64,000 nucleotides of DNA, taken from positions 852,401 to 916,400 of the forward strand of contig NZ_JABCQF010000001.1 of NCBI RefSeq assembly GCF_015244705.1. Direction: 5' to 3'. This document shows, one piece after another, positions 34,651 through 44,571 of this stretch. The notes below the pieces were generated by a model. It did not search any database and was not told where the DNA came from. It saw nothing but the letters and a program-made list of their open reading frames with translations. Numbering within the stretch: position 1 is the first letter of the stretch; the number at the start of each line of letters is the position of its first letter. The position numbers were made by a program, and so were the translations under genes. The DNA comes from Gluconobacter potus. GTDB lineage: Bacteria; Pseudomonadota; Alphaproteobacteria; Acetobacterales; Acetobacteraceae.

Positions 34651-35193
34651 ATGACCGTCAGGGGACGTCTTGTACTGTATGTGGGGCCCATGTTTGCGGG
34701 CAAATCCGCGCATCTGATTGCCGCGGCAAAGCGGCAGACGGATGTTCTGGCGCTCAAGCCCGGGTTTGATACGCGCGATGGTTCGGAGCTGGTGAGTCGG
34801 GACGGGTCGCATCTTGCGGCTGTTTCCGCGAATGCCTGGCCCGAGGATGCGGACCGCTACAGTCATATCGTTCTGGATGAGGGGCAGTTCTGGGTGGCGC
34901 CGCATTACCATGGCGATATCGTTGAGGATATCCGGGCTGCGCGTGCGCGGGGTGCGGATGTGACGGTCGGGGGGCTGGATACTGATTACCGGCGTGTGCC
35001 GTTCGACGTCATGACACGCCTGATGGATGAGGCGGATGAGGTCATTGCCCTGACGGCGCGCTGCCATGTCTGTGGAGCGCCAGCGGCCTGGACCGCGAAG
35101 ACCCACGAAACCGGGCATCTGCTGGAGACGGGCGATCAGGAACTTTACGAGGCGCGCTGTGATGCGCACTGGACCCTTCCGGACAGACCCTGA
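34651..35193 (+). CDS. tdk: Thymidine kinase (type II)
   Basis: 180 residues from ATG 34651 behind GGAAGGAGCAATC. P-loop GPMFAGKSAHLI at residues 12-23, DEGQFW at about 74-79 (DEAQF in the family), lasso/zinc elements CHVCGAPA and ARCDAHW. It salvages thymidine with ATP. The Ala to Gly change in DEAQF is within what the fold tolerates. Confidence 0.9.
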   Translation: MTVRGRLVLYVGPMFAGKSAHLIAAAKRQTDVLALKPGFDTRDGSELVSRDGSHLAAVSANAWPEDADRYSHIVLDEGQFWVAPHYHGDIVEDIRAARARGADVTVGGLDTDYRRVPFDVMTRLMDEADEVIALTARCHVCGAPAAWTAKTHETGHLLETGDQELYEARCDAHWTLPDRP

Positions 35194-35218
35194 GGCCTGA
35201 TCCGGAAGGGGGCGGCTG

Positions 35219-35719
35219 TTACTGCTGGCCGCCGTTATTGACGCCCAGGAGACGGATCTTGAAGATCAGCGGGCTGTTGGGCGGGATGATGCCCATGGAG
35301 CGCTTGCCGTAGCCGAGATTCGGCGGAAGGTAGAGCATCCATTCGTCACCGACATGCATCATGGGCAGGGCTTCAAGCCAGCCCTGCACGAGGCCGTCGA
35401 GCGGCATTTCCATATAGGCGCCGCTGCCATGCTGGTCAGAGCTGTCAAAGATGCCGCCATCGGGGAGGCGGCCTTCGTAGATGACCATGATGGTGGAGCC
35501 GTGACGGGGGCTTTCACCATCCTTGGGACCCGACTGGAGAACCTTGTAGGACAGGCCGTCCGGCAGGGTCTTGACGCCGGGTTCAGCATGGATTTTCGCC
35601 ATGAACTGCTCGGGCGTCAGGTCGGAATCATCCACCTGCTTGTGGCCACCGGCGCACCCCGTCAGGGCGAGGGCGCCACACAGGGCGAAAGCGGATGTAA
35701 GACGGATCAGACTGGTCAT
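35219..35719 (-). CDS. FKBP-type peptidyl-prolyl isomerase lipoprotein
   Basis: 166 residues with a lipoprotein signal; lipobox LTGC with Cys22. The FKBP domain (about residues 52-160) shows LPDGLSYKVLQSG, VIYEGRLPDGGIFDSS, PLDGLVQGWLEALPMMHVGDEW and YLPPNLGYGKR, so most active-site residues are kept. Likely a periplasmic folding catalyst attached to a membrane. Converges with tdk, and lies 26 bp downstream of argG. Confidence 0.9.
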   Translation of the reverse strand: MTSLIRLTSAFALCGALALTGCAGGHKQVDDSDLTPEQFMAKIHAEPGVKTLPDGLSYKVLQSGPKDGESPRHGSTIMVIYEGRLPDGGIFDSSDQHGSGAYMEMPLDGLVQGWLEALPMMHVGDEWMLYLPPNLGYGKRSMGIIPPNSPLIFKIRLLGVNNGGQQ

Positions 35720-35745
35720 GGTCCCCCAGGGAGTCAGTTGAGAAA

Positions 35746-36978
35746 TCAGAGCGTGCCGCCGCGACGGCCAATCTGGCCGCCAAGCCGCAGACGCAGGGCG
35801 TTGAGCTTGATGAAGCCCTGGGCATCCTGCTGATTATAGGCGCCTTCGTCGTCCTCGAAAGTCACGACGCGGGTATCATACAGGCTGTGCGGGCTTTCAC
35901 GACCCACGCAGGTCACATTGCCCTTGTACAGGCGCATGCGAACACGGCCGGTCACGGAATGCTGGCTGGTGTCGATCAGGGCCTGAAGCATCCGGCGCTC
36001 GGGCGAGAACCAGAAGCCGTTATAGATGATCTCGGCATAGCGCGGCATGATGCTGTCCTTGAGATGGGCAGCTTCGCGGTCGAGCGTGATGCTTTCAATC
36101 GAGCGGTGTGCCGCCAGCAGGATCGTGCCGCCCGGCGTTTCGTAGATACCGCGGGACTTCATGCCCACGAAGCGGTTTTCCACGATGTCGAGACGGCCAA
36201 TGCCGTTGTCACGGCCCAGTTCGTTCAGACGGGTCAGCAGGGTGGCCGGGGTCATCTCGACGCCGTTGATGGCCACCGGGTCACCGCTGACGAAATCAAT
36301 GGTGATTTCGGTTGCGACGTCGGGTGCGGCTTCCGGCGAAATCGTGCGCTGGAAGACGATTTCCTCGGCGCCGATCGACGGATCTTCGAGCAGCTTGCCT
36401 TCGGAAGAGGAGTGCAGGAGGTTCGCGTCCACGGAGAACGGGGCTTCGCCGCGCTTGTCCTTCGTGACCGGGATCTGGTTCTCTTCAGCGAAGGCGAGGA
36501 GCTTCGTGCGGGATGTCAGATCCCACTCGCGCCAGGGGGCGATGACTTTTACGTCCGGCTTGAGGGAGTAATAGCCAAGCTCGAAGCGGACCTGATCGTT
36601 GCCCTTGCCGGTTGCGCCATGAGCCACGGCATCGGCGCCGACGGCTTCGGCGATCTCGATCTGGCGCTGTGCGATCAGCGGGCGGGCGATGGACGTACCC
36701 AGCAGGTACTGGCCTTCATAGAGCGTGTTGGCCCGGAACATCGGGAACACGAAATCCTTGACGAAGGTTTCGCGCAGATCCTCGACGAAGATTTCCTTGA
36801 CGCCGAACATCTCGGCCTTTTTGCGGGCCGGTTCCAGCTCTTCACCCTGGCCGAGATCGGCCGTGAAGGTGACGACCTCGCAGTTATAGGTCTTCTGGAG
36901 CCAGCGGAGGATAACCGAAGTGTCCAGGCCGCCAGAATAGGCGAGCACAACTTTCTTGACGTCCTGGTGGGCGCTCAT
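35746..36978 (-). CDS. argG: Argininosuccinate synthase
   Basis: 410 residues, full length. ATP-pyrophosphatase motif [14 protein letters not shown] at residues 10-23; [36 protein letters not shown] and [31 protein letters not shown] are diagnostic. Catalyses citrulline + aspartate to argininosuccinate in arginine synthesis. Followed by the FKBP gene; rlmN is upstream on the same strand. Confidence 0.98.
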   Translation of the reverse strand: MSAHQDVKKVVLAYSGGLDTSVILRWLQKTYNCEVVTFTADLGQGEELEPARKKAEMFGVKEIFVEDLRETFVKDFVFPMFRANTLYEGQYLLGTSIARPLIAQRQIEIAEAVGADAVAHGATGKGNDQVRFELGYYSLKPDVKVIAPWREWDLTSRTKLLAFAEENQIPVTKDKRGEAPFSVDANLLHSSSEGKLLEDPSIGAEEIVFQRTISPEAAPDVATEITIDFVSGDPVAINGVEMTPATLLTRLNELGRDNGIGRLDIVENRFVGMKSRGIYETPGGTILLAAHRSIESITLDREAAHLKDSIMPRYAEIIYNGFWFSPERRMLQALIDTSQHSVTGRVRMRLYKGNVTCVGRESPHSLYDTRVVTFEDDEGAYNQQDAQGFIKLNALRLRLGGQIGRRGGTL

Positions 36979-37055
36979 AACTGCGTGGTCCTTGGTGTGT
37001 TTCGTTTGAGAAGCGTTTCTAGCATCTCGGGGGGAAGAGGGAAACCGGGCGAATG

Positions 37056-38279
37056 TCAGGCGTCGGGGGTGGTGGACCGGCGCTGGCGCTCGCTTTCGGT
37101 CTTGAGCTGACCGCAGGCCGCAAGGATGTCCTGACCGCGTGGGGTGCGGATGGGAGAGGCGAAGCCGGCGTCCATCACGATGTTGGCGAATTTCGTGAGC
37201 TGCTGACGGGTCGAAGGCTGGAAATCCGAGCCCGGCCAGGGATTGAACGGGATCAGGTTCACCTTGGCCGGCAGGTCACGGATCAGACGCACGAGCTCGC
37301 GGGCATCGGCTTCGCTGTCATTTACGCCACGGAGCATGATGTATTCGAAGGTGATGCGCCGGGAATTGGACGCGGCTGGATAGCGGCGGCAGGCGGCGAT
37401 CAGCTCTTCGATCGGATATTTACGGTTGAGCGGCACGATCTGGTCACGCAGTTCGTTGGTTACTGCGTGCAGGGAGATCGCGAGGTTGATGCCAAGCTCA
37501 TCGCCGCAACGGTCCATCATGGGCACCACGCCGGATGTCGAGAGCGTGATGCGGCGGCGGGACAGGGCGATGCCTTCGCCGTCCATGATGATCCGCATGG
37601 CCTTGGCGACGTTTTCGTAATTGTAAAGCGGTTCGCCCATACCCATCAGGACGATGGTGGACAGGTAGCGCGGCATGTCTGCGCTGGGGCTTGGCCATTC
37701 GCCGTAGCTGTCGCGCGCGGCCATGAACTGGCCGACGATCTCGGCCGGGCCGAGGTTACGGACGAGTTTCTGCGTGCCGGTATGGCAGAAGGTGCAGGAC
37801 AGGGTGCAGCCGACCTGTGAGGAAATGCAGACGGCACCGCGGTCTTCCCGACGATCCGGGATGTAGACGGTTTCGGCTTCCTGACCGTCGCGGAAGCGGA
37901 AGAGGAACTTGCGCGTCTCGTCCACAGAGGTTTGTTCGGTTGCGGTCGTGGGGCGGCTGACGACGAAATGCTGGGCCAGTTTGGCCTGCATGGGCTTGGC
38001 GATGGTCGTCATTGCCGAGAAGTCGGTCGCGCCCTGATGGTAGATCCAGTGCCAGAGCTGCTTGGCGCGGAAGGGCTTTTCGCCGATTTCCGTCATCAGC
38101 GCGGCCAGTTCTTCGCGTGACAGGCCCACCAGATCGCGCCGCCCGTCCGAAAGGCGTGCCTCGGGCGGCGCGAACAGGGCGGATTTCGCATGGATGCGCT
38201 CGCGCTCGGCAGCGTTCAGGTCGTCAGAGGCGACGGAATTGATTCGGGGGCGGATATCGGGATGGATTACGGCTGTCAT
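37056..38279 (-). CDS. rlmN: Dual-specificity 23S rRNA/tRNA methyltransferase RlmN (radical SAM)
   Basis: 407 residues. Methylates C2 of A2503 in 23S rRNA and A37 in some tRNAs. The radical SAM cluster motif is [11 protein letters not shown]; conserved blocks [25 protein letters not shown] ([14 protein letters not shown]) and [14 protein letters not shown] are present. The catalytic C-terminal Cys is in [17 protein letters not shown]. An extra ~30 N-terminal residues is usual in alphaproteobacteria. Confidence 0.97.
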   Translation of the reverse strand: MTAVIHPDIRPRINSVASDDLNAAERERIHAKSALFAPPEARLSDGRRDLVGLSREELAALMTEIGEKPFRAKQLWHWIYHQGATDFSAMTTIAKPMQAKLAQHFVVSRPTTATEQTSVDETRKFLFRFRDGQEAETVYIPDRREDRGAVCISSQVGCTLSCTFCHTGTQKLVRNLGPAEIVGQFMAARDSYGEWPSPSADMPRYLSTIVLMGMGEPLYNYENVAKAMRIIMDGEGIALSRRRITLSTSGVVPMMDRCGDELGINLAISLHAVTNELRDQIVPLNRKYPIEELIAACRRYPAASNSRRITFEYIMLRGVNDSEADARELVRLIRDLPAKVNLIPFNPWPGSDFQPSTRQQLTKFANIVMDAGFASPIRTPRGQDILAACGQLKTESERQRRSTTPDA

Positions 38280-38296
38280 GGCGGCGGAGCCATAGC

Positions 38297-38342
38297 ACGG
38301 GGAAGACCCGCAGTTCCAAAGGAAAAGCGCGGTCTTCCCCGT
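38297..38342 (-). terminator. Inverted repeat after tlyA, possible terminator without T-run
   Basis: A perfect 12-bp inverted repeat (ACGGGGAAGACC / GGTCTTCCCCGT) with a 22-nt loop, in the gap between tlyA and rlmN. No T-run follows on the minus strand, so it may be a processing site or a Rho-assisted terminator. Confidence 0.5.
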
Positions 38343-38346
38343 AAAA

Positions 38347-39108
38347 CTATTCCGCGGCGGCTTGTGTCGTACCGGTTTTGCGGGCTGCGATCAGGAACTC
38401 GCGATTGCCTTCGGGGCCGGTAATGGGGCTGGCCTCGATCCCGAGGACTTCCCAGCCGGGGAGGGCTGCGAACCATTCCCGGATTTCTTCGCAGACACGG
38501 TCGTGGACGGCCGGGTCCCGGACGACGCCTTTTGCGCCGACTTCCCCGCGGCCTGCTTCGAACTGGGGCTTGATGAGCGCGATGGCCCAGGCATCCGGCG
38601 TCGTGAGTTCAAGAGCAGCAGGCAGGACGGTGCGCAGGCCGATGAAGCTGGCGTCGCAGACCACGATCCCGGCGGGTTCGGGGATCTGCTCGGCCGTCAG
38701 GGCGCGGGCGTTCGTCTTTTCCAGGACGACGACGCGTTCGTCCGAGCGGATTTTCCATGCCAACTGGCCATGTCCGACATCCACGGCATAGACCTTTTCG
38801 GCTCCATGGGTCAGCAGGACGTCCGTGAAGCCGCCTGTCGAGGCGCCGACATCGATTGCGATGCGGCCTTTCGGGTCCAGCCCGAAATGCTCGATGGCGT
38901 GGATCAGCTTGAGGCCGCCACGCGACACCCAGGGATGATCCTGCCCTTTGAGGGCGAGGGGAGCGTCTTCGGAGAGCTGGTCGCCGGCCTTCGCGATCCG
39001 GCGGTCACTCGTATAGACGAGGCCCGCCATGATCAGGGCCTGCGCCCGTGTCCGGCTTTCGACCAGCCCCCGGTCAACGAGGAGCTGGTCGGCGCGGCGT
39101 TTGGCCAT
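38347..39108 (-). CDS. tlyA: TlyA-family rRNA 2'-O-methyltransferase
   Basis: 253 residues: an S4 RNA-binding domain ([22 protein letters not shown], residues 4-60) and an FtsJ-like methyltransferase domain with SAM loop [24 protein letters not shown] and ALIKPQFE. In mycobacteria TlyA methylates 16S and 23S rRNA; some relatives are reported as hemolysins. Last gene of the xseB-ispA-dxs-tlyA run, 7 bp after dxs, the common alphaproteobacterial order. Confidence 0.92.
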   Translation of the reverse strand: MAKRRADQLLVDRGLVESRTRAQALIMAGLVYTSDRRIAKAGDQLSEDAPLALKGQDHPWVSRGGLKLIHAIEHFGLDPKGRIAIDVGASTGGFTDVLLTHGAEKVYAVDVGHGQLAWKIRSDERVVVLEKTNARALTAEQIPEPAGIVVCDASFIGLRTVLPAALELTTPDAWAIALIKPQFEAGRGEVGAKGVVRDPAVHDRVCEEIREWFAALPGWEVLGIEASPITGPEGNREFLIAARKTGTTQAAAE

Positions 39109-39115
39109 CAGTCGT

Positions 39116-41098
39116 TCAGGCGGACTGCTGGGCGACTTCGACGCCGAGGGCGTCCGCCGCAGTGCGGATGATATGCGGTGCGCTCAGGCCCGCATCCTCG
39201 TACTGGGCATCCTGCGTGTTGTGATCGATGTAGCGATCCGGCAGGGCCATCGGACGGAACTTGACCTTGTCCAGCAGGCCGGTCTCGGCGAGGTGCTGAA
39301 CGACGAGGCTGCTGAAGCCGCCAATGGCACCTTCTTCAATCGTGATGAAGACTTCGTGCTGGCGCGCGAGATCCTCGACGAGTGCCTTGTCGATCGGCTT
39401 GGCGAAGCGGGCATCGGCGACCGTGACAGGGACGCCCTGTGCAGCGAGCTGATCAGCGGCGCGCAGGGAGTCGTGCATGCGGGGGCCAAGCGACAGGATG
39501 GCGACGCCACCGCGGGCATTCGGTGCCCGGCGTGCTTCGCGCACGATGCGGCCCTTGCCGATTTCCAGAACTTCGCCCTTTTCCGGGAGATCAAGGCCGA
39601 TACCGTTACCGCGCGGATAGCGGAAAGCGATCGGGCCGGCATCGTATTCGCAGGCCGTGGCTGTGGCGTGGAGCAGTTCGACTTCGTCGGACGGCGCCAT
39701 GACCACCATGTTCGGCAGGCAGCACAGATAGTTCAGGTCAAAGGCACCGGCATGGGTGGCGCCATCGGCACCGACCAGCCCGGCACGGTCAATGGCGAAG
39801 CGGACCGGCAGGTTCTGCAGGGCGACGTCATGGACGACCTGATCGTAAGCACGCTGCAGGAAGGTCGAATAGATCGCGCAGAACGGGCGCAGACCTTCGG
39901 ATGCGATACCGGCAGCGAAGGTGACGGCGTGCTGTTCGGCAATGCCGACGTCAAAGAAGCGGTCCGGATAGGCCTTGGCGAAGGCGTTCAGGCCGGTGCC
40001 GGACGGCATGGCGGCCGTGATCGTGATCAGCTTGTCGTCGGTCTTGGCGCGACGCATCAGTTCACGGCTGAAGATGGACGTGTAGCTCGGCGGACCGGCC
40101 GGGGCCTTCTTCTGCTCGCCCGTGACGACGTTGAACTTGCTGACGGCGTGATACTTGTCACCGGCGGCTTCTGCGGGTTTGTAGCCGCGGCCCTTCTCGG
40201 TGATGATGTGCAGCAGGATCGGGCCCTGATCGTCGGCGTCGCGCAGGTTGCGCAGGATCGGCACGAGCTGGCTCATGTCGTGGCCGTTGACCGGGCCGAC
40301 ATAATAGAAGCCAAGTTCTTCGAACAGCGTGCCACCGGTGATCATGCCGCGGGCATATTCCTCGGCGCGCTTGGCGGTGCGCTCAATTTTGCCTGGAAGG
40401 CGCTTGGCGACCTTGCCGGCGAGATCGCGCAGGCTGAAGAACTGGCGCGAGGACATCAGGCGGGACAGGTAGTCCGACATCGAGCCGACCGGCGGGGCGA
40501 TCGACATTTCGTTGTCGTTGAGCACCACGATCAGGCGGTTTGCGCCGGGGCCTGCGACAGCCGCGTTGTTCATGGCTTCATAGGCCATGCCAGCGGAGAT
40601 CGAGCCGTCGCCGATCACGGCGATGACGTTGCGTTCGTGATAGCTCGGGTCTTCTTCCGCGCGCAGGTGATGCGCGACGGCCATGCCGAGGCCAGCCGAG
40701 ATCGATGTAGAGGAATGGGCAGCGCCGAACGGGTCGTATTCGCTTTCTGCGCGACGGGTGAAGCCGGACAGGCCCTCGGGCTGGCGCAGCGTGCGGATGC
40801 GGTCGCGGCGGCCCGTCAGGATCTTGTGCGGATAGGCCTGGTGTCCGACGTCCCAGATGATGCGGTCGTCCGGCGTGTTAAAGACGGCGTGCAGGGCGAC
40901 GGTCAACTCGACCACGCCGAGAGACGCGCCGAGATGGCCGCCCGTGGTGGAGACGGCATCAACGGTTTCAGAGCGCAGTTCATCGGCAAGCTGCTTGAGC
41001 TGGTCGACGGACAGGTTCCGCATGTCGGCAGGGAAGCGGACGCGATCCAGCTCCGGATAGCGGCCATAGGTGGGAATCGTGGAGGTCTTCTTGCTCAT
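39116..41098 (-). CDS. dxs: 1-deoxy-D-xylulose-5-phosphate synthase
   Basis: 660 residues from ATG 41098 ([20 protein letters not shown]), four bases after the ispA stop; a longer frame back to 41161 overlaps ispA. TPP enzyme condensing pyruvate with glyceraldehyde 3-phosphate, first step of the MEP isoprenoid pathway. TPP motif [18 protein letters not shown], pyrimidine-domain [13 protein letters not shown], and [14 protein letters not shown] with the catalytic His are seen. Isoprenoids made here supply ubiquinone, heavily used by the periplasmic dehydrogenases. Confidence 0.97.
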   Translation of the reverse strand: MSKKTSTIPTYGRYPELDRVRFPADMRNLSVDQLKQLADELRSETVDAVSTTGGHLGASLGVVELTVALHAVFNTPDDRIIWDVGHQAYPHKILTGRRDRIRTLRQPEGLSGFTRRAESEYDPFGAAHSSTSISAGLGMAVAHHLRAEEDPSYHERNVIAVIGDGSISAGMAYEAMNNAAVAGPGANRLIVVLNDNEMSIAPPVGSMSDYLSRLMSSRQFFSLRDLAGKVAKRLPGKIERTAKRAEEYARGMITGGTLFEELGFYYVGPVNGHDMSQLVPILRNLRDADDQGPILLHIITEKGRGYKPAEAAGDKYHAVSKFNVVTGEQKKAPAGPPSYTSIFSRELMRRAKTDDKLITITAAMPSGTGLNAFAKAYPDRFFDVGIAEQHAVTFAAGIASEGLRPFCAIYSTFLQRAYDQVVHDVALQNLPVRFAIDRAGLVGADGATHAGAFDLNYLCCLPNMVVMAPSDEVELLHATATACEYDAGPIAFRYPRGNGIGLDLPEKGEVLEIGKGRIVREARRAPNARGGVAILSLGPRMHDSLRAADQLAAQGVPVTVADARFAKPIDKALVEDLARQHEVFITIEEGAIGGFSSLVVQHLAETGLLDKVKFRPMALPDRYIDHNTQDAQYEDAGLSAPHIIRTAADALGVEVAQQSA

Positions 41099-41102
41099 GG
41101 GA

Positions 41103-42008
41103 TCAGTTCCTGCGCTCAACGACATAATCTGCCAGAGCCCTGAGGGCGTCGGCCTGTGCACCGAAAGATGAAAGGGCCTCCCGGGCCCGGTCGCTCAGGC
41201 GACGGGCTTCGGCGCGGGCACCGTCAATGCCAAGCAGGGAGACATAGGTTGATTTGCCGCTGGCTTCGTCCTTGCCAGCGGTTTTGCCGAGTTCCTCGGC
41301 GGTTGCTGTCGAGTCCAGAACGTCATCTGCGACCTGAAACGCTGTGCCGAGATCGCGGCCATAGGCGACGATGGCGGCGCGGCGGGCGTCGTCTACATCG
41401 GCGAGGATGGCGCCAGACTCGGCGGCATAGCGGATGAGGGCCCCGGTCTTCAGGGCGTGCAGACGACGGACCTGGTCCAGCGGGAGGGCGCGGCCTTCGC
41501 CGCGGATGTCGATGACCTGACCGCCGACCATGCCAGCCGATCCGGAAGCCTGCGCAAGCGCAAGGGCCAGATTGGCGCGGACGGTCGCGTTGGGGCTGGT
41601 TTCAGGCTCGACGAGAATTTCAAACGCGCGGGTCTGCAGGGCGTCACCGGCCAGAATGGCGATGGCTTCGTCAAACTGCTTGTGCGTGGACGGCCGGCCG
41701 CGTCGCAGGTCGTCATCGTCCATGGACGGCAGATCGTCATGCACCAGCGAATAGGCGTGCAGCAGTTCAACCGATGCGGCGACACGCAGGGCGGCCTTGC
41801 GGTCTGCGCCGAAGAGTGTTGCCACTTCGACAGCCAGGAAGCCACGCAGACGCTTGCCGCCGCCGAGGGCCGCATAGCGCATGGCATCGAGGAGAACAGA
41901 CTCGTCACCTGGCACCATGGGTAGCAGGGTATCGATCGTGTTTTCGATCTCGGAACAGGCGCGGGCGAGCGCGTCCTTCAGGGAAACAGACGTGGTAGGG
42001 GCATTCAT
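41103..42008 (-). CDS. ispA: Farnesyl diphosphate synthase (polyprenyl synthetase)
   Basis: 301 residues. First Asp-rich motif [17 protein letters not shown] (residues ~92-108), second [32 protein letters not shown] is the IPP-binding Arg region. Makes farnesyl diphosphate, the precursor of ubiquinone and undecaprenyl phosphate. Overlaps xseB by 4 bp and is followed by dxs. Confidence 0.95.
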   Translation of the reverse strand: MNAPTTSVSLKDALARACSEIENTIDTLLPMVPGDESVLLDAMRYAALGGGKRLRGFLAVEVATLFGADRKAALRVAASVELLHAYSLVHDDLPSMDDDDLRRGRPSTHKQFDEAIAILAGDALQTRAFEILVEPETSPNATVRANLALALAQASGSAGMVGGQVIDIRGEGRALPLDQVRRLHALKTGALIRYAAESGAILADVDDARRAAIVAYGRDLGTAFQVADDVLDSTATAEELGKTAGKDEASGKSTYVSLLGIDGARAEARRLSDRAREALSSFGAQADALRALADYVVERRN

Positions 42009-42256
42009 CGGCCGGACTCTCCGGTATCGGCAAGAGGCTCCGTGCCTGTCGTGCCGTCATCGTTCTGCACGATGGCGCGGACACGCATCTCGGCCTCTCC
42101 CAGCTTCGCATCACAGTGCCTGCGTAGGGCAGCACCGCGTTCATAGGCGGAAATAGCGTCCTCGAGCTTCATCTGGCCGCCTTCAAGGCCGCGGACGATC
42201 CGCTCCAGTTCGGAGAGGGCATCCTCGAAAGACATGGCATCAATGGGTTCGGGCAT
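42005..42256 (-). CDS. xseB: Exodeoxyribonuclease VII small subunit
   Basis: 83 residues from ATG 42256 (MPEPIDAMSFEDALSELERIVRGLEGGQ); a TTG four codons earlier is the longer option. The SFE.AL.ELE.IV..LE.G...LE..I..YE.G..L pattern is diagnostic of XseB. First gene of the isoprenoid operon; its stop overlaps the ispA ATG. Confidence 0.93.
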   Translation of the reverse strand: MPEPIDAMSFEDALSELERIVRGLEGGQMKLEDAISAYERGAALRRHCDAKLGEAEMRVRAIVQNDDGTTGTEPLADTGESGR

Positions 42257-42353
42257 GAAAAGCCTCAAGGCACACTTTGGAACAAGGTAGCGAGGGGATT
42301 ACAGGCAGAAGACAGGTTTTGCCAGCCCCGAGCATGGGAACGCTGGAGTTTCT

Positions 42354-42608
42354 TCAGGACGGTGACGTTTCTGCACGTCGCCGGATCATGAAAGAAAGAA
42401 CGCCTGCGGTGTCCGTAAACGCAATGAGCGCATGGCCGGTTTCGCGGCAGTAGGACTGGAAATCAGCCACTGATGCGCGGTCCGTCGCCAGGATGCGCAG
42501 TTTTGCACCGGGCGGCATGTCGCGAAGGGCGCGGTTGGCCTTGAGAACAGGCATCGGACAGGTCAGGCCACGCAGATCAAGGAGTGTTTCTGTCGGGGAA
42601 GCGTTCAT
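42354..42608 (-). CDS. tusA: TusA/SirA-family sulfur carrier protein
   Basis: 84 residues with the CPxP motif at Cys17 (LTCPMPVLKANRALRDM). TusA passes sulfur from cysteine desulfurase for tRNA 2-thiouridine and related uses. Gene is single, minus strand; a tusBCDE set is not nearby. The family also has regulators of Mo or sulfur metabolism, so the exact role is uncertain. Confidence 0.85.
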   Translation of the reverse strand: MNASPTETLLDLRGLTCPMPVLKANRALRDMPPGAKLRILATDRASVADFQSYCRETGHALIAFTDTAGVLSFMIRRRAETSPS

Positions 42609-42686
42609 GGGGTATTATTATGCGCCTATCCGCCAGGAGGGCCAAGGCGGGTTTTCCTGTGCCAGATGGTGGTTTTCAGGTTTTCG

Positions 42687-42715
42687 TTGATAAACGGTGT
42701 GTTTGTTTCTACATT
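42687..42715 (+). promoter_or_regulatory. Sigma70-like promoter candidate before the lysis-like genes
   Basis: TTGATA, 17-bp spacer, TACATT (four of six at -35 plus -10 resemblance). The expected start is near 42722, which lies only about 10 nt before a terminator-like hairpin. Confidence 0.4.
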
Positions 42716-42731
42716 AATGGCTTAATGCCAC

Positions 42732-42761
42732 AAAAGCGTTCCCCTCGGGGAGCGCTTTTTT
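42732..42761 (+). terminator. Terminator-like hairpin in the leader of the coiled-coil membrane protein gene
   Basis: Stem AAAAGCGTTCCCC / GGGGAGCGCTTTT (one G-U pair, 2-nt TC loop) followed by further T residues, ending 15 bp before the ATG at 42777. It lies downstream of the candidate promoter, so it could attenuate the following genes, or terminate something from upstream. Confidence 0.7.
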
Positions 42762-42776
42762 TATTTGGGGGACGGC

Positions 42777-43121
42777 ATGTCGGACAGGGAAGGCCTGACA
42801 ATCAGTCTGGCTGATGGGAATGAGAGACGCGCTTATACGCTTCGGATGCTTGAGGACCGGGTTCTGCGGCTGGAGACGATCGCAGGCGGGCTGTCGGACC
42901 GATACGAGGACCTGCGGACCGAGATGCGCCAGGAAATCTCGTCTCTGCGGGATCAGATGAAGCTGCTGGAAGCGAAGGTTGACGAGGGGAATCGTGTCGT
43001 CAACGGCAAGCTGGATCGCCTGATCGGGGGGCGGGCGGTCATTACCGGGATCATCACGCTGGCAACATCCATTCTGGGGACGGGCATGGTGCATTTTGCC
43101 CTGTCCCTGAGCACGAAGTGA
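42777..43121 (+). CDS. Coiled-coil protein with C-terminal membrane helix (phage lysis-module-like)
   Basis: 114 residues from ATG 42777 behind TTGGGGGACGGC. Residues 20-80 form a charged heptad-rich coiled coil (LEDRVLRLETIAGGL, REISSLRDQMKLLEAKVDEG), then GKLDRLIGGRAVITGIITLATSILGTGMVHFAL gives one membrane helix near residues 85-108. The layout resembles hemolysin XhlA-type or other phage holin accessory proteins. The next gene is lysozyme-like, which supports that idea. No sequence-level family assignment is claimed. Confidence 0.6.
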   Translation: MSDREGLTISLADGNERRAYTLRMLEDRVLRLETIAGGLSDRYEDLRTEMRQEISSLRDQMKLLEAKVDEGNRVVNGKLDRLIGGRAVITGIITLATSILGTGMVHFALSLSTK

Positions 43122-43130
43122 GGGGGCGGC

Positions 43131-43610
43131 ATGAGCGGAATTGATGCGGGTCAGCTCAAGCATCTGGTGGTTGCTCCGGCGCTGGCGGCGCTGGGACTTG
43201 ATGGGGAGGTCGCGGTCAATCTGGTGACGGGAACGGCTCTGGCGGAGAGCCGGGGGACTTATGTCAGGCAGATCGGTGGGGGGCCGGCTCTGGGACTGTG
43301 GCAGATGGAGCCCGCGACGCATGACGACTGCTGGGTCAATTTTCTGTGTTATCCGGTTGGAAAGCGGTTTGAGCGGATTCTGCAGGGGATGCTTTCGCAG
43401 GATCTGCCGAGGAGCGCGCAGCTGGTCTCAAACCTGAGATATGCGTCCGCGATGGCGCGTATCCGGTATTACCGGGTTTCGGCACCCTTGCCGTCGACGA
43501 GTGATCCGGCCGCTCTCAGCCGTTTTCACAAGCAGTATTACAATACGGCTGCGGGTGCGGCGGATCCGCTCAGTAATATTTCGTATTTCCGGCAGGCGGT
43601 CATGGTCTGA
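43131..43610 (+). CDS. Phage-type lysozyme-like (putative peptidoglycan-degrading) protein
   Basis: 159 residues, ribosome site AGGGGGCGGC. Residues 33-62 read TGTALAESRG...GGGPALGLWQMEP, matching the E-S...G-L-Q-M pattern of the GEWL lysozyme/transglycosylase fold: Glu39 would be catalytic. Similar proteins occur in tailed phages (GGGPALGLWQMEPATHDD). No signal peptide, so export would need a holin, consistent with the upstream membrane protein. A GT gene converges downstream. Confidence 0.7.
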   Translation: MSGIDAGQLKHLVVAPALAALGLDGEVAVNLVTGTALAESRGTYVRQIGGGPALGLWQMEPATHDDCWVNFLCYPVGKRFERILQGMLSQDLPRSAQLVSNLRYASAMARIRYYRVSAPLPSTSDPAALSRFHKQYYNTAAGAADPLSNISYFRQAVMV

Positions 43611-43620
43611 ATATAGGGGA

Positions 43621-43660
43621 GCGGTGTCGGGGAATGTATGCATCACGCTCCCGACACCGC
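43621..43660. repeat. 11-bp perfect inverted repeat after the lysozyme-like gene
   Basis: GCGGTGTCGGG / CCCGACACCGC with an 18-nt loop, 10 bp after the stop at 43610. The left arm core GGTGTCGG recurs near 43704. No T-run; may be a weak terminator or protein-binding site. Confidence 0.45.
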
Positions 43661-43736
43661 ATGAGTGCTTAAACCGTTTCAATATGACCGAATAGTGGCA
43701 AGTGGTGTCGGAAATCGGATCGGGTCGGTTTGAGGA

Positions 43737-44513
43737 TCAGGAAAGGGGCAGGGTCCGGATGGCCAGGTCACCTTTGAATATTGTGCTACCGGTATGTGTC
43801 AGGGAAAGGCCGCGGTGCAGCGAGACGCTTCCGCCCATCGCGATCCAGCGACGGCAGAACGCGAAATCTTCGGAAAGATAGGTGCGGGTTTCGGGATCGA
43901 TCAGGCAGTCGAAAAGGGCGTAGGCGTCTGCGGACGGGGCGTCCGGACTGCTGCCTTCGGTTCTGGCGTCAATGCGACTGTAACGCGTTTCCGGATAATG
44001 GGCGATCATGTCGCGCACCATCTGGCGCGTCATGAGCATGAAGCCGGTCCCTATATAAGAGACGGTTGCGATTTCGCCGGGTGCGGTTCCGTCATGAAGC
44101 GCTGTGCAGTCTCCGACATAACGCAGGCTGGCCGTGGCTGCGGGTTCTCCGGCGGCGATAAAACGGTCTGTATCCCGGTCCCAGTAATGGGATTTCAGGG
44201 GGTACGCGCCTCCGATCAGGGGGCGATCTGCATCCAGAAGGGCGAGAATATCGGTGATGGAGAAGCCGATGTCGCTGTCGATGAAGAGAAGATGGGACGC
44301 ATCGGTCATGGTCACGAACTGATGCAGCAGCGTGTTCCGTGCCCGTGTGATGAGGGCATCGCTTCCGATGGTCGAGAGCGTCAGTTGCAGGTTATTGGCC
44401 GGGGCTGTTGACATGCAGCTGATGAGGGACTGCATGTAGCTCAGTGTGACGGTGCCACCGAAGCAGGGTGTGGCGATGAAGACGTGGTGGGGTGTGGCGG
44501 GGCAGGAAGTCAT
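43737..44513 (-). CDS. Glycosyltransferase of a phage-associated GT-A family
   Basis: 258 residues. FIATPCFGGTVT at the N-terminus, LITRARNTLLHQF, the DxD metal motif at D79-S-D81 (LLFIDSDIGF), GGAYPLKS, GTGFMLMTRQ and C-terminal YLSEDFAFCRRWIAMGGSVSLHRGL.LTHTGS. The ED near the end may be the catalytic acid. The pattern is common in phage and cyanophage genomes and their hosts. Its neighbours on the other strand are lysis-like genes, so it may have come with them. Substrate unknown. Confidence 0.75.
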   Translation of the reverse strand: MTSCPATPHHVFIATPCFGGTVTLSYMQSLISCMSTAPANNLQLTLSTIGSDALITRARNTLLHQFVTMTDASHLLFIDSDIGFSITDILALLDADRPLIGGAYPLKSHYWDRDTDRFIAAGEPAATASLRYVGDCTALHDGTAPGEIATVSYIGTGFMLMTRQMVRDMIAHYPETRYSRIDARTEGSSPDAPSADAYALFDCLIDPETRTYLSEDFAFCRRWIAMGGSVSLHRGLSLTHTGSTIFKGDLAIRTLPLS

Positions 44514-44571
44514 GACAGACAGCCTGCCCGGAAGTCATGAAAAAAGGATTAAAACTGCGTCTGGAAAGTGA

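Noticed and set aside
39029..41143. 704-codon plus-strand open frame opposite dxs
   Set aside because: Antisense to dxs, which has all motifs; no domain in the plus frame.
42687..44513. Intact prophage
   Set aside because: No integrase, terminase, capsid, tail or att repeats seen; only lysis-like genes and a glycosyltransferase.
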